Below, piece after piece: positions 46,201-58,200 of a DNA stretch of 64,000 nucleotides. The position numbers and the translations under genes were made by a program. The notes under the pieces were generated by a model that saw only the letters and a program-made list of their open reading frames with translations, made no database searches and was not told the DNA's origin. The stretch comes from Lepas anatifera (taxonomy: Eukaryota > Arthropoda > Thecostraca > Lepadidae): the NCBI GenBank assembly GCA_034440635.1, contig JAOTON010001691.1, positions 1-64,000 of the forward strand. The letters run 5' to 3'. Numbering within the stretch: position 1 is the stretch's first letter; every line of letters starts with the position of its first letter.

Positions 46201-49200
46201 TATTTCCTAAACATCGACATAAAAAGTCGAACACTAATGTCTCCGAAATATATCGACATTTGGAACAGGGCTGCACAAATTACTCTAAGGTAGATATTTC
46301 CACACACTCCGAGAACTGGCTACGCTCATCGTGATTACTTGAGCTGTGGAAGAGGTGGAAATGACCATGGTTTCAGCTGTACTGCTGTTGTAATTGGGGA
46401 GAATTCCTGCCCAGCCAAGCATCCTGATTCTCAAGTCGACTGTTACTTTCTTGAGGCTTTCTAGACCGGGCCGAACACCCGCTGCCTGCTGGCGTTCAGT
46501 TGGACGGAATGAAGTAATGATACGGTCGGCATCCCCCTGAGCGACACGCTCTCTGTGCACAGCACATATTGCTGGAGCCTTCAACCTCTGCTCATAGTGG
46601 AGCGCAACCAGGTCTTCAGACACCTCAGTGCAGTGAAGCTTCGCTTAGCTGTTGCAGAGCTGGCTGGTAGCGTCAACAGCAGTCGGAGAAGCTTGACTGC
46701 TTCGGGCACCATAATTTGTGCTGATCTCTCCATCGCAGTCACAAGCTTGATAGCAGCGGCCAGGCTATCCGGTTTCCTTGTCCTGAACAGGACTTGCAGC
46801 TGTGGTGACAGGTCCGCCGCTGAGAGATCGTCACTCCAGGGTCTTCCCTGGAGAAGCTCTCGAACCTTCCCAAAATCGGGAGCTGACAAGAGAAGCTCTT
46901 CCATTTTTGCATGCTTCTGAACACCCTTCTGGCAGAAACAGGTCTCTAGCTGAACAGAAGCCGCGTCCAGCATCACAAAGTACCTACTCGGCCCTCAGGA
47001 AGTCTTCAATCGACGCTCGATGTTGAGCTGGTGCATCACCATTCGAGCGCTCTGGGTGGCACCGTTCTCGCTGGATCTCCTCACAGCCTGCCTCTTGAGC
47101 CTGCTTAAGAAAAAACTCGGATCGTTTCGTCGGCCGACTCGCGCTGCACCCGCAGCTGCTCCACCGTGGCATGGATGCATTGCAACATGACCGATACAGT
47201 GCACGTTGCAATCTGCACAGCGCGACTTAGCCGGTCCATGGGAGCTAGGACGGCCCGTGCCATCGTACTAGATGGCCACCATCGTTTGCCCCTTGAGCAT
47301 CTGGGCGTGGAGGTCAGCAGCTCGGGTAGAGAGCTGAACGCTTCCCTCAGCCAGGCTTTCCAACGTAGTGAGCGTCTTTGGGTAGCGGCTGAGAGCGGCG
47401 TCAGCAGCGGCAAGACGGGCCGTCCAGCGAGTCGGACAGAGAGGTCGCAGACAGCAGCTTGATACTTCAGCCCCGTTGCACACATCTTTGAATTTCACAC
47501 GCAGCTTCCCCGATTCGCTGAACACTGCACCCAGCTCATTTGCGCAGCCCAGCGCTTTCCTCACGGGCTCGGCTGCGTCGCAGCTGTCCTTAGCGACGAG
47601 GCTCCGACAAACGGCCATTTCATGCAGTCCAGCGAGTGGCAGATTTAGCCTGCAAAGTGTGTCCTCGACCATTCGTGACAGGTTAGCGCCAGTTGTTGAA
47701 GCACACTCGTAGAATGCGAGGAACTCTTCCTGAGCTTGGAGATCTTCATCAACATATATGATGGAAACCGACTCCTGTTCAACACCACTGATGCCTTGCG
47801 TCGTGATGATGATTTGGGCTTAAGGGCGCGCCAACCCTAAAGGTCATATAGCGCCCATGTCACTGCCAGTAAAATACAAGTAAAATATACATCCGCTGAA
47901 CATTGCCTTGTTACCCTTATTCCTTGCAGTTAGTTGTGTCTGTAAACAAAATAGCTAAAAGAAGGTTCACATCAATCCAATCGGTTCTCAGAAAGTGGTA
48001 ACAAAAAGGGTATTTCCAAAAAGCGGAACCAACACAGTTCGTAGAAAAAAACTCACATTCACATTGTCACTCCCTATCAAAGCACAAGTACTCAGCCCGG
48101 GTCAAATACAATCACGAAATCGGCTGCTCTGAGATAATCTAGCACTTTCTCAATCATGTCCGAGTCCGGGCCAATCAGATGAGACAGTGTGAGAAGACGT
48201 GAACCGAAATGTGAAAGCCTGAGATTATCATACTCCGGACAAGACACCAGGACGTGCCGCACCGACAAGGGGGTCGCGCATCGCCGACAATAAGGCCTGG
48301 GCTCGCCACATAGCAGATATCGGTGAGTGGCCAGACAATGGCCAGTTCGCAAACGGCAGAGAGCCACCTCCTCACGGCGATGGGAGCGCATAGAGGACAG
48401 CCACTCACCAATGTTGGGTTTTATTACCCTGAGCTTGTTATTTGTCTGCTCCTGCCATTCCCGTTGCCATACATTGCGAAGGTGGACAGATATATGTGGG
48501 AAAAGATCTCGAGCAGGAATCGACTGTCTTTTTCTACAGGGTCTCTGAGCAGCTCGCCGGGCTGCAGCATCAGCCGCTTCATTCAGTCGGATACCGACAT
48601 GACTCGGCACCCAACAGAGGGTTATATCCTTACCCTGTCCGGCGAGTCGAGCTAGGTGGAGAGCAATCTTTAACACGAGCACGTCGCTTGGATTAAAAGC
48701 ACTCAAAGCCTGGACACTACTAAGACTGTCGGTGAAAATTACATTTCTGGTGTCGTCACTGGCTTCTATGAAACAGAGAGCTTTGTCTAATGCAGTAAGT
48801 TCCGAGGTAAAGACAGATGAAAAAGGTGACAGTGAGAAATTTCTAGTCACTGAGTCAGTCACAAAAGCACATCCCACGCCGAACTCAGTTTTTGATCCAT
48901 CGGTGAAAAACTGGACATAATCTGCATATTTTGCGATGTGTTCGAGGGCTAAATATTTAAGTTCCAGAGGAGCCGTGTCCGATTTGGTCCTGCCAGCAAG
49001 AGTCGTGTCAGCCTTTGGTGGTATTAGTTCCCATGGTGGGATATCCGAGAGCTCGCTGCGACTTATGATACGGCGTTGGATACCACATTCGCCCGAGAGG
49101 CGATGCACACGCACACCTAGGGGAAGTCCCCTTTCGCTGTTCACAAACAAACGCAGCATGTCATGCGAGAAAACGGCGTTGTACGTGGGATGGGGCGGAG

Positions 49201-52200
49201 ACTGGGCCAGTTTGTACGCATAGCGCTGTCCCAGCATGCGTCGTCTCATTGAGAGGGGTGGTTCGTTAGCCTCCACCAGCAGGCTGGCGCGTGGTGTGGT
49301 CCTAAATGCTCCTGTAGCTACTCTGAGTGCGCTATGATGGATCGTATCCAGACACCGTTTGGCTGATTTCGATGCAGAGTCGTAGACGAAACAGGCGTAG
49401 TCCATCTTGGAACGGACAAGGGACCGATATAAAGTGAGAAGTGTTTTCCTGTCAGCTCCGTACGATAGACGAGATGCACATTTTAGGACATTTAAGGATT
49501 TGAAACACTTGTCACGGACATTCCTAATGTGTGTGCTGTAAGTTAGCCGTTTATCAAATGTCACCCCGAGAAATTTTGCCGTCGGTTGAAAAGGGATAGT
49601 TTTGCCACGCAACGATACCGTTGGTTCCGGACAGGCCCTGCGCCTGCGACAAAAATGGACACCCGCGGTTTTTTCAGTCGAAAAGTATAGCCCGTTTTTT
49701 TCTACTCCAGCGTTCCAGACAATTAACGGCCAGCTGGAGCTGACGGTAAAGTGCCGGCGTTGTTGAAGCCTTTGCCCATACTGCGATGTCGTCCACGAAA
49801 ATGGATGCCTGAATGGAAGGTGGGAGTGAATGTGTGACGTCATTTATGGCCAGAGCGAAGAGGCAGATACTAGAGACGCTCCCCTGCGGAATGCCTTCTT
49901 CTTGATAAAAGGTGTTTGAGTATGTACCACCTACTCTGACACGGAACGTCCTATCAGTCAAAAATTTTTCATAAAGAACCCCATCTGACCTCTGATACCA
50001 CACTTATGCAACTTTAAAAGGATACCATGTCGCCACGCTGTATCATAAGCGGCAATGGCGTCAAAGAAGACGGCTCCCAGGTGACGCCTCTCTTTAAATG
50101 CAATTCGCACTGAGGTGTCAAGTGATACCAAGTGGTCCACCGTACTGCGGCCTCTACGAAACCCACACTGGTTGTTATTGATGATGCCCCGGCTTTCCAA
50201 ATACCAAACGAGTCTTACATTCACAATTTTTTCGAACAACTTACACATGCACGACGTAAGCGAGATCGGCCTAAAGTGCAAAGGGTCCAATCCAGATTTA
50301 CCAGGTTTAAGGATTGGTATCACTATAGCCTCCCGCCACGCCGGTATAAATTCGCCGGACTCCCACATCATATTGAATGAGGCCGGCAGCACCCTAAGTG
50401 CGCTCTGCGATAGTGCTTTAAACATATCATTGTGAATTAAATCCGGTCCCTCGGCCACTGGGTGGAGCCCACGAATGGCTGCCGCTAGCTCATGCAAGGT
50501 GAAGGGCTTATTGTATGACAGTGTGCTGGTGGTTCCAAAATGTATACTTTTCTGTTCAGCCAGGGCTTTATATCGCATAAATGAGACATCCTCCCTAACT
50601 GAACTACAGCGCTGTGCAATCGCATTTCCTATACAGTCGGCTACTTCTGATGGATTGAATATATTCCTACCACCAATCTGCAAAGTTGGTAGTGGTGTGG
50701 AGACCGACCTGCCTTCGATACGGCGAATTTGAGCAAACACTTGGGACAATGGCGTAAATCGATTCAGTCTACCTACGTATTCTCTCCAACATTTTCTCTT
50801 TGCTTGTTTTATTGTGCGCCTGCAGGCGGCTCGAGATTTCCGATACATATTTAAGTTTTGCTGAGTGGAATTTCTTTTAAACTGTCTGTAAGCGCGCCGC
50901 CGTTCTCGGACAGCGTCACGACATTCCATGCTCCACCACGGTACCGGTGGTCGCCGAGGGTTTTTTGATGTTCGCGGTATAGAAGCATAAGCAGCGTCTC
51001 GGAGGATAGCTGTAAACTGGTCGACTGTGAACGGTGTTTGGGTTGAAAAGGTTTCCAAATAGTCATCCACGAGGGAGCTAAATAAGGACATATCAGCATT
51101 TTTCATCTTCCAACGTTGCGGTCTCGTGCCTAAAACAGATGTGTTGTCACAAGTCACTAAAACAGGGAAATGGTCACTTCCCATGGGGTCACCGCACACA
51201 GCCCATCTAAACAGAGCAGATAGCTCTGGGCTGCAAAGGCTAAGATCCAATGTCGATTCCCGACCGGATGGAATAGTAAGATGTGTTGGTGCTCCGGTGT
51301 TTAAAATACAAAGGCTCACACCCTGGATAAAATGATCGAGGTGCCGACCCCGAGGGTTAATATCTTCACACCCCCAAGCGGTGTGGTGAGCATTAAAGTC
51401 TCCCAAGAGAAGGATGGGCGGTGGTAGCTCAGATATAAGCAAATTTAGTTCACGAGTGGGCACGTCTACCCCAGGGGGTAGGTATATAGAGCAGAGCGAA
51501 ATCTGCCTTCGAGCGATATATATACGTGCTGCCACGGCTTGCAGCCGTGTTTGGAGTGATATTTGCTTTGCTGGTATATCATTATTGATTGCGAGAAGAA
51601 CACCACCGTGGGCGACTGGGTTACGTTGTAAATCCTTTCGAAATATTGAAAAACCTGTAAGGGAGAATGGGATCTCAGCTGAGAGTTTAGTTTCTTGCAG
51701 GCATATAGCTGCCAGTCCCCTTGATCTTATAAAAGCCTGGAGATCCCCGGCGCTAGTGCGAATTCCACGACAGTTCCACTGCAAAAACGTTTTAATGATG
51801 GGGGTGGAAGTTAGGGTGAGCGCCTACCAGAGCAGCTACTTGCTATTTCCAGTATGGGCCTCCTTGCCCATAGGTTTTCTTTGGGGGGCGCAGAGGGCAC
51901 CCCACTTTGCCTGGGTCGAGACGATGCCCCAGGCCTAGATGTCCCTATTGATGCTGCTCGGGCTTTAGAAGGTTGTGGCTGGCCTGGAGGAGTCCCGGAT
52001 GCCACACGTTTGGTGGGAGATCTTCCCCTAGTGCTATCCTCCCTCCGTGACCCCTCAAAATGCCTCCTGACAGCCGCAACCGACGTCGGCGGCGGTGGGG
52101 GTGGCGGAGGTGGCTGATTATCGGACAGAGGAGAAAAGGCAGGAGTAGAGGGCTGACCGTCAACAGAGATTTCAACGGGGGGCTGGACTGGGGACGGCAG

Positions 52201-55200
52201 TTGACGTCGCTTCCCACCCCTGCCCACCGTCGTCCAGCCCTCGGTCGCTTGAGGGGGTCAGGCTCCGGTGTCGCCAAGGGCACCCTTTGCCTCGGAGTGG
52301 CGGGAGTCTCAGACGGGGTGTTGGGGGCAGGAGTGGTCCCCTGCTCCCCGCCCCACCCCCAGCCGGGGCCACGGGCGGCGGGGGAGGGGCGGGAGGGATG
52401 GGTGGAGGAGGTGCCGCCTCCGGCTGCGATGTCGGGGCGGCGGGCTGGCCAGAAATGACCAGCCCCATCCTCCCTGCCAGGCGGATAAAGTCCGCCAGGG
52501 TCAGGGAACGGATGACCTCCTCCGGGGTCATCCGCGGTGTCGTTGGCGTCATTGAAGACGCCGCTACGGTGGGTGCTGTACTACGTACTGCCTCTGCATA
52601 AGAACTCCGAGGGTGGGAGGCCTCGTAGGTATCCTTTGCAGCTCTGAATGGGATGCGCTTTGTAACCATAATGGAAATTATTTCTTTTTCTGTCTTCATA
52701 CGTGGACAATTTTTGTCGCCTGCTGAATGGGGTCCCTCACAGTTTATGCAAAACAGTTCACGTGCATCGCATTCCCTTCCATCGTGCTCGCTTGTTCCGC
52801 ATCGTTCACACACTTTCTTTCCTTTGCAGAATTTGGCTGTGTGTCCGTAGCGCTGGCAGGAGAAGCATCGCATTGGGTTGGGGACATAGGGTCTAACTCG
52901 GACTTTAACATAACCTACATTCACATCTGTTGGTAGGTCCACACTATCGAACGTCAATATCAAAGTATCTGTCTCCTCAAGAATCCCTCCTACTTTTCGT
53001 CGTACTCTCCTCGCTTCCACTACCCCGCTTTCCGTGAGTCCATCTACTATCTCCTCTTCAGAAACTCCTTTCAGATCAAAACATGTAATGACACCCTTTG
53101 AAAAGTTCTTAGTCTTGTGTGGTACGATAGTGACATACACAGTTACTACTTTCCTCTGGCCAGCCTCTCGCTTTGTGTATCTGAGTTCGGTTGTATCAAA
53201 TGCACGCTGTGCGTCTGCAGAACTACTGAGCTCCACCTCCAGGACACCGTCCCGAAAGCAGCTACATCGCATCACCTTACCCAGTCGGTCACATGCCTCC
53301 TTGCGTTGGAACGGTGAAAGTGACGATAGGGTGGTGTCCACACCCCGAATTATCACAACTCGTGGATGGGAGGGCTTCGGAGTGACCCTTTGAGAGCCGG
53401 CAGTTTCGTTCTCACCACCCCGATGGGGGAGGGGAGGGGAGGGGTTTGCGGTGTTGAGTGTATCCATGAGAAAGTTATTAAATTCAGCCAGCCACGTGCG
53501 CCCCCCTTCCAACGAGGGTGCTACAGGGCGAAACGACACACGGGCTGGCTATACGGGGGGAGACGCCGCCGTTACAGAGGGGGAGAGAGACTCACCAAAC
53601 CCCCCCTGCCCCGACGACGGTCCCCCCTTGCACCTAGCCTAGACAACCCCGGGCGGGGCACGGACATCCCTCCCTCCCCGGGTGAAGTCGGGACCTCACC
53701 AAGGGAGGGAGGGACAGCCGAGCCCCACCAAAGGCCGATAGACTTTTACAATGCTGCTACTCTTGTCGATGCCCTCAAGAGTTCCCCGCCCTTGCGGAAA
53801 TCCAGACCAAAGTAGAGTGTTGCTGGAGGCACACAAACCAAACAGCGCATACCTCAGCTCAGCTACCAGGACTCCTTCATCCCGGGGTACGGGTCGGTGC
53901 GCAGCTCACCTTAAAAAGACAGGCGCCCCCACACGGCCTCATCGGAGCAGGCGACCACCACCTGCTCGTCACAACTGATTCCCGGCTGGTCCGAGAGAAG
54001 CGAGCCCCCGGCTCGCAGGGCCAGCGATTAGAGGGATCCAATCGTCAGCCACACGAGCCGGAGGCCCACGTACACCCAGACCATCCAGGAATCATAGGCA
54101 CGTGCGGGGGCGCCCATGACACTGGGAAAAGGTGGGTAACTGGGAGGTTATGAGTTGGAAAAGGAAGCGGCTCGGTCTGCGCTGTCCAGCCCAGCCGCGC
54201 GCCACACGCGACCGAGATGTCCACACTCAAGACGAGCAAGAGTGCACACATCCCCGCCACACACGGAGACACGCCGGGCTAGACATCGCGGACAGTGGAT
54301 AGGAGCGGTATTTAGGAGTGGACAGAAAGGATACGGGTGGAAAGGCATGGATACACAAGGAAATAAGGAAAGAAGAGGAAAAGGAACAAGGAGTGGGTGG
54401 GATTTGAAGTTAGGAGGGCTAAGAAAGGATGAGGATGGCAGTTTCGATTTGGCCTCTCGCCCGAAGGCGAGGGGCGAAACCCATCCTGCCAACTGGGGTC
54501 GCGGGTGTCGTCACATCCCGTACCCAATTATTCATGTGCCGGACCAGTCAGCAGGTGCCAACAAGTCCGGCAGATGAAAATTGGTCCCCTGCGGGGACCT
54601 TGCGTCCCATCGACAATGACTGAAAAGAAGCAACTCGGGTCTTCAGCATTTAGGCGACTGGAGCTGAGCGCTGAGCTGATAACGGAGCACAATACCTCAT
54701 GGCTGATACGCCTCACAAGTTCGTTTTGGATGTCGTGGTGCGTGAAGTTTTCTTTCCTCTGAAGCCACTCGTGCAACACGGGTGAGACCTGGGCGCGTAG
54801 ATGCAGGAGTTCCTTGACGTTTCCTCCCTCACCATCGTGGCCGCGAAACGCCAAACCTTGCCGAGCGAGAAACTGCACCGAGAGGATGAGCTTCAGACTG
54901 ACTCGTGCACGGCCCTGGGCTGACTTCTCTGCCGCCTTTACTACCTCATGGATCGGACGGCAGCTGATCCATAAGGAAAACTATTATTCTCCGTCCCCCA
55001 TTTATTCCTCCTAGGACGCCCGCAAAATGTTTAAGAGTTCTGGGGGGCGAGAGTCAATTTTTCTCTCAGTGCAAGTGATTGTGTGAAAAAGTGGGGGGGG
55101 GGGCGGCCCCCACTTTTTCAGAGCGGTGGGGCCCGGTCCCCTGCCCCCCCGGTGGCGACGCCACTGTTCTTACTACAATCTTGACCATAAAGTTGAGTTT

Positions 55201-58200
55201 TTGACCATCTGACCTCTAAAATGGCATGCACACAGGAGCATACAGTGACTATTTTGTCAATAACCTCTCTCTGAATTGAGATATAGTTTCCATTTTGATC
55301 GCATTGTGCTGATATTGTCACGGGGAGTCGATTGATATGCAACATGACCATACCAGGTCACCCTGTCACCCTGACCAAGCTCGATGTCAGATCATTTTCA
55401 CCGTTCGACCTGGCAAGGTCATATTATACATAATTCGATTCGCCACGATGAGCGGTAGCCCATGACGCACAAAGATTTTCTCTAGCTCCGCTGAGTAAAA
55501 ATCTAGAGGGGGAAATGTACACTATCCCATCGTAAGCCTATAAAAACCTCCTTGACCTATGCTGACCTCAATATTGATCTGGCATAAAAATAGTTCGTAT
55601 TTCTCTTCGCGTCATCGAGCTTTCGAACGCCGTCCGTAATTTTTATTCCTGGGAAATGAGATACGGAAGGTGGAGGGCGAAATACACCCCCAGCGGGGCG
55701 CGTCATGCCGGGCACCCCCAGCTGGACGCGTGTTTAAAGTGGACCCTAAATTAACCAGCCGCTGGAGTTAACAAATCAACCAGCTATCAGCCTCTAGTGC
55801 CAATAAAGAACAACTTAACCTGTCGCCTTTTTCCTATCGTGTCCTCAATGTTGACCTCAGCCAAAAAGTGGCCGATGTAATTTTGCAGTAATTTATTATG
55901 GGCAAACTACCCTTGTTCACGTTTTTCCGCTTTCCCAGATAGCCCCAAGATCAAGGAGGGAGATATCCCCACGAGAGCAAAGGTAAATCAGAGGCCCCCC
56001 AGGACGGGTGTCAAGCAGGGAACCAATCAACCTCTCTTCCTTCCAGCGTTGCCGATATCACCACTAGCGGGGAAAATGCACTTGGCGCCTTTAAATCAAC
56101 AGTTTTCCCCCATGTTCTACCAAAGAAATAATGTTTTTGCAATTTCGGGCCCGCCGCCCCACCCCCAAGCAACCGGGAGAGATCCGCCACTGGATACCAC
56201 GCGGGGTATTAATGACATAATTGACTAGGGAGCTCAGTCAGATCTCATCCCTGCACACAGCTAACGCTGGAGCCAGGCCAGCTGGCGGCGGCAGACACTG
56301 ATGGGGGTACCCAGCTCCACACTGAGCCAGCTGGCGGCGGCAGACACTGATGGGGGTACCCAGCTCCACACTGAGCCAGCTGGCGGCGGCAGACACTGAT
56401 GGGGGTACCCAGCTCCACACTGAGCCAACTGGCGGCGGCAGACTCCTGATAGGGGTACCCAGCTCCACACTGAGCCAGCTGGCGGCGGCAGACACTGATG
56501 GGGGTACCCAGCTCCACACTGAGCCAGCTGGCGGCGGCAGACACTGATGGGGGTACCCAGCTCCACACTGATCCAGCTGGCGGCGGCAGACACTGATGGG
56601 GGTACCCAGCTCCACACTGAGCCAGCGGCAGACTCTGATGGGGGTACCCAGCTCCACACTGAGCCAGCTGGCGGCGGCAGACTCTGATAGGGGTACCCAG
56701 CTCCACACTGATCCAGCTGGCGGCGGCAGACACTGATGGGGGTACCCAGCTCCACACTGATCCAGCGGCAGACTCTGATGGGGGTACCCAGCTCCACACT
56801 GATCCAGCTGGCGGCGGCAGACACTGATGGGGGTACCCAGCTCCACACTGATCCAGCTGGCGGCGGCAGACACTGATGGGGGTACCCAGCTCCACACTGA
56901 GCCAGCGGCAGACTCTGATGGGGGTACCCAGCTCCACACTGATCCAGCTGGCGGCGGCAGACACTGATGGGGGTACCCAGCTCCACACTGAGCCAGCGGC
57001 AGACTCTGATGGGGGGTACCCAGCTCCACACTGAGCCAGCGGCAGACTCTGATGGGGGTACCCAGCTCCACACTGAGCCAGCTGGCGGCGGCAGACTCTG
57101 ATAGGGGTACCCAGCCCCACACTGAGCCAGCAGCAGACTCTGATGGGGGTACCCAGCTCCACACTGAGCCAACTGGCGGCGGCAGACACTGATGGGGGTA
57201 CCCAGCTCCACACTGAGCCAGCGGCAGACTCTGATGGGGGTACCCAGCTCCACACTGAGCCAGCGGCAGACTCTGATGGGGGTACCCAGCTCCACACTGA
57301 GCCAGCTGGCGGCGGCAGACTCTGATAGGGGTACCCAGCCCCACACTGAGCCAGCAGCAGACTCTGATGGGGGTACCCAGCTCCACACTGAGCCAACTGG
57401 CGGCGGCAGACACTGATGGGGGTACCCAGCTCCACACTGAGCCAGCGGCAGACTCTGATGGGGGTACCCAGCTCCACACTGAGCCAGCGGCAGACTCTGA
57501 TAGGGGTACCCAGCCCCACACTGAGCCAGCGGCAGACTCTGATGGGGGTACCCAGCCCCACACTGAGCCAGCGGCAGACTCTGATGGGGGTACCTAGCTC
57601 CACACTGAGCCAGCGGCAGACACTGATGGGGGTACCCAGCTCCACACTGAGCCAACTGGCGGCGGCAGACACTGATAGGGGTACCCAGCTCCACACTGAG
57701 CCAGCGGCAGACACTGATGGGGGTACCCAGCTCCACACTGAGCCAGCGGCAGACTCTGATGGGGGTACCCAGCTCCACACTGAGCCAGCGGCAGATTCTG
57801 ATGGGGGTACCCAGCTCCAAACTGAGCCAGCAGCAGACTCTGATGGGGGTACCCAGCTCCACACTGATCCAGCTGGCGGCGGCAGACTCTGATGGGGGTA
57901 CCCAGCTCCACACTGAGCCAGCGGCAGACTCTGATGGGGGTACCCAGCTCCACACTGAGCCAGCGGCAGACTCTGATGGGGGTACCTAGCTCCACACTGA
58001 GCCAGCGGCAGACTCTGATGGGGGTACCTATCTCCACACTGAGCCAGCGGCAGACTCTGATGGGGGTACCCAGCTTCACAGTGAGCCAGCTGGCGGCGGC
58101 AGACACTGATGGGACCCGGCTCCATACTGATCGGTAGGTACGTACCTATTAAACATATCAAAATCATCCACTTTCCAGTTGTGAAAATATGTGCTGGTTC

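Larger units (their letters stand above)
47803..54597 (-). mobile_element. Full-length EN-RT-RNase H non-LTR retrotransposon (6.8 kb)
   Basis: The 9-bp target duplication CCTTGCGTC lies at 47794-47802 and 54598-54606, inside a hAT transposase codon series, so both ends are exact. The 5' end (minus strand) TCCCCGCAGGGGACCAAT is shared with the element at 7991. The 3' end has the hairpin 47824-47856 and an ATC-repeat tail. Order: 1.1-kb 5' UTR, ORF1 (53467 to about 51811), ORF2 (51.8 to 48.09 kb), 3' UTR. I-type by domain order. Confidence 0.93.
46285..54960 (-). pseudogene. hAT transposase (ZMYM1/TTF-type), interrupted and frameshifted
   Basis: N-terminal part, 54960-54607: LSVQFLARQGLAFRGHD, NFTHHDIQNEL and FFSVIVDGTQ, the family's first catalytic region. 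The coding sequence is cut at VDGTQ-G by the non-LTR element and resumes at 47802 with GISGVEQES, IYVDEDLQAQEEF and NLSRMVEDTL. It continues through CPTRWTARLAAADAALSRYP (about 47440) to the dimerisation region LLTLPASSATAKRSFTALRC (about 46640). A further frameshift near 46600 precedes RLKAPAICAVHRERVAQ. The N-terminal TTF/BED finger is not visible. Such proteins normally move the element; this copy is inactive. Confidence 0.88.
45775..55166 (-). mobile_element. ZMYM1-like hAT transposon split by a non-LTR element
   Basis: The ends CATTGGCGTCGCCAC (45775) and GTGGCGACGCCACTG (55166) are inverted repeats. The perfect 8-bp target duplication TTCTTACT lies at 45767-45774 and 55167-55174. Without the nested 47803-54597 insertion the hAT is about 2.6 kb and carries one transposase gene on the minus strand. 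It lies in NELF-E intron 1, in the same orientation as the host gene. Confidence 0.9.

Noticed and set aside
56238..58167. Long minus-strand frames of 440-640 codons in the NELF-E first intron
   Set aside because: They are translations of the 49/42-bp array, open in all three minus frames, and lie between two confirmed NELF-E exons.
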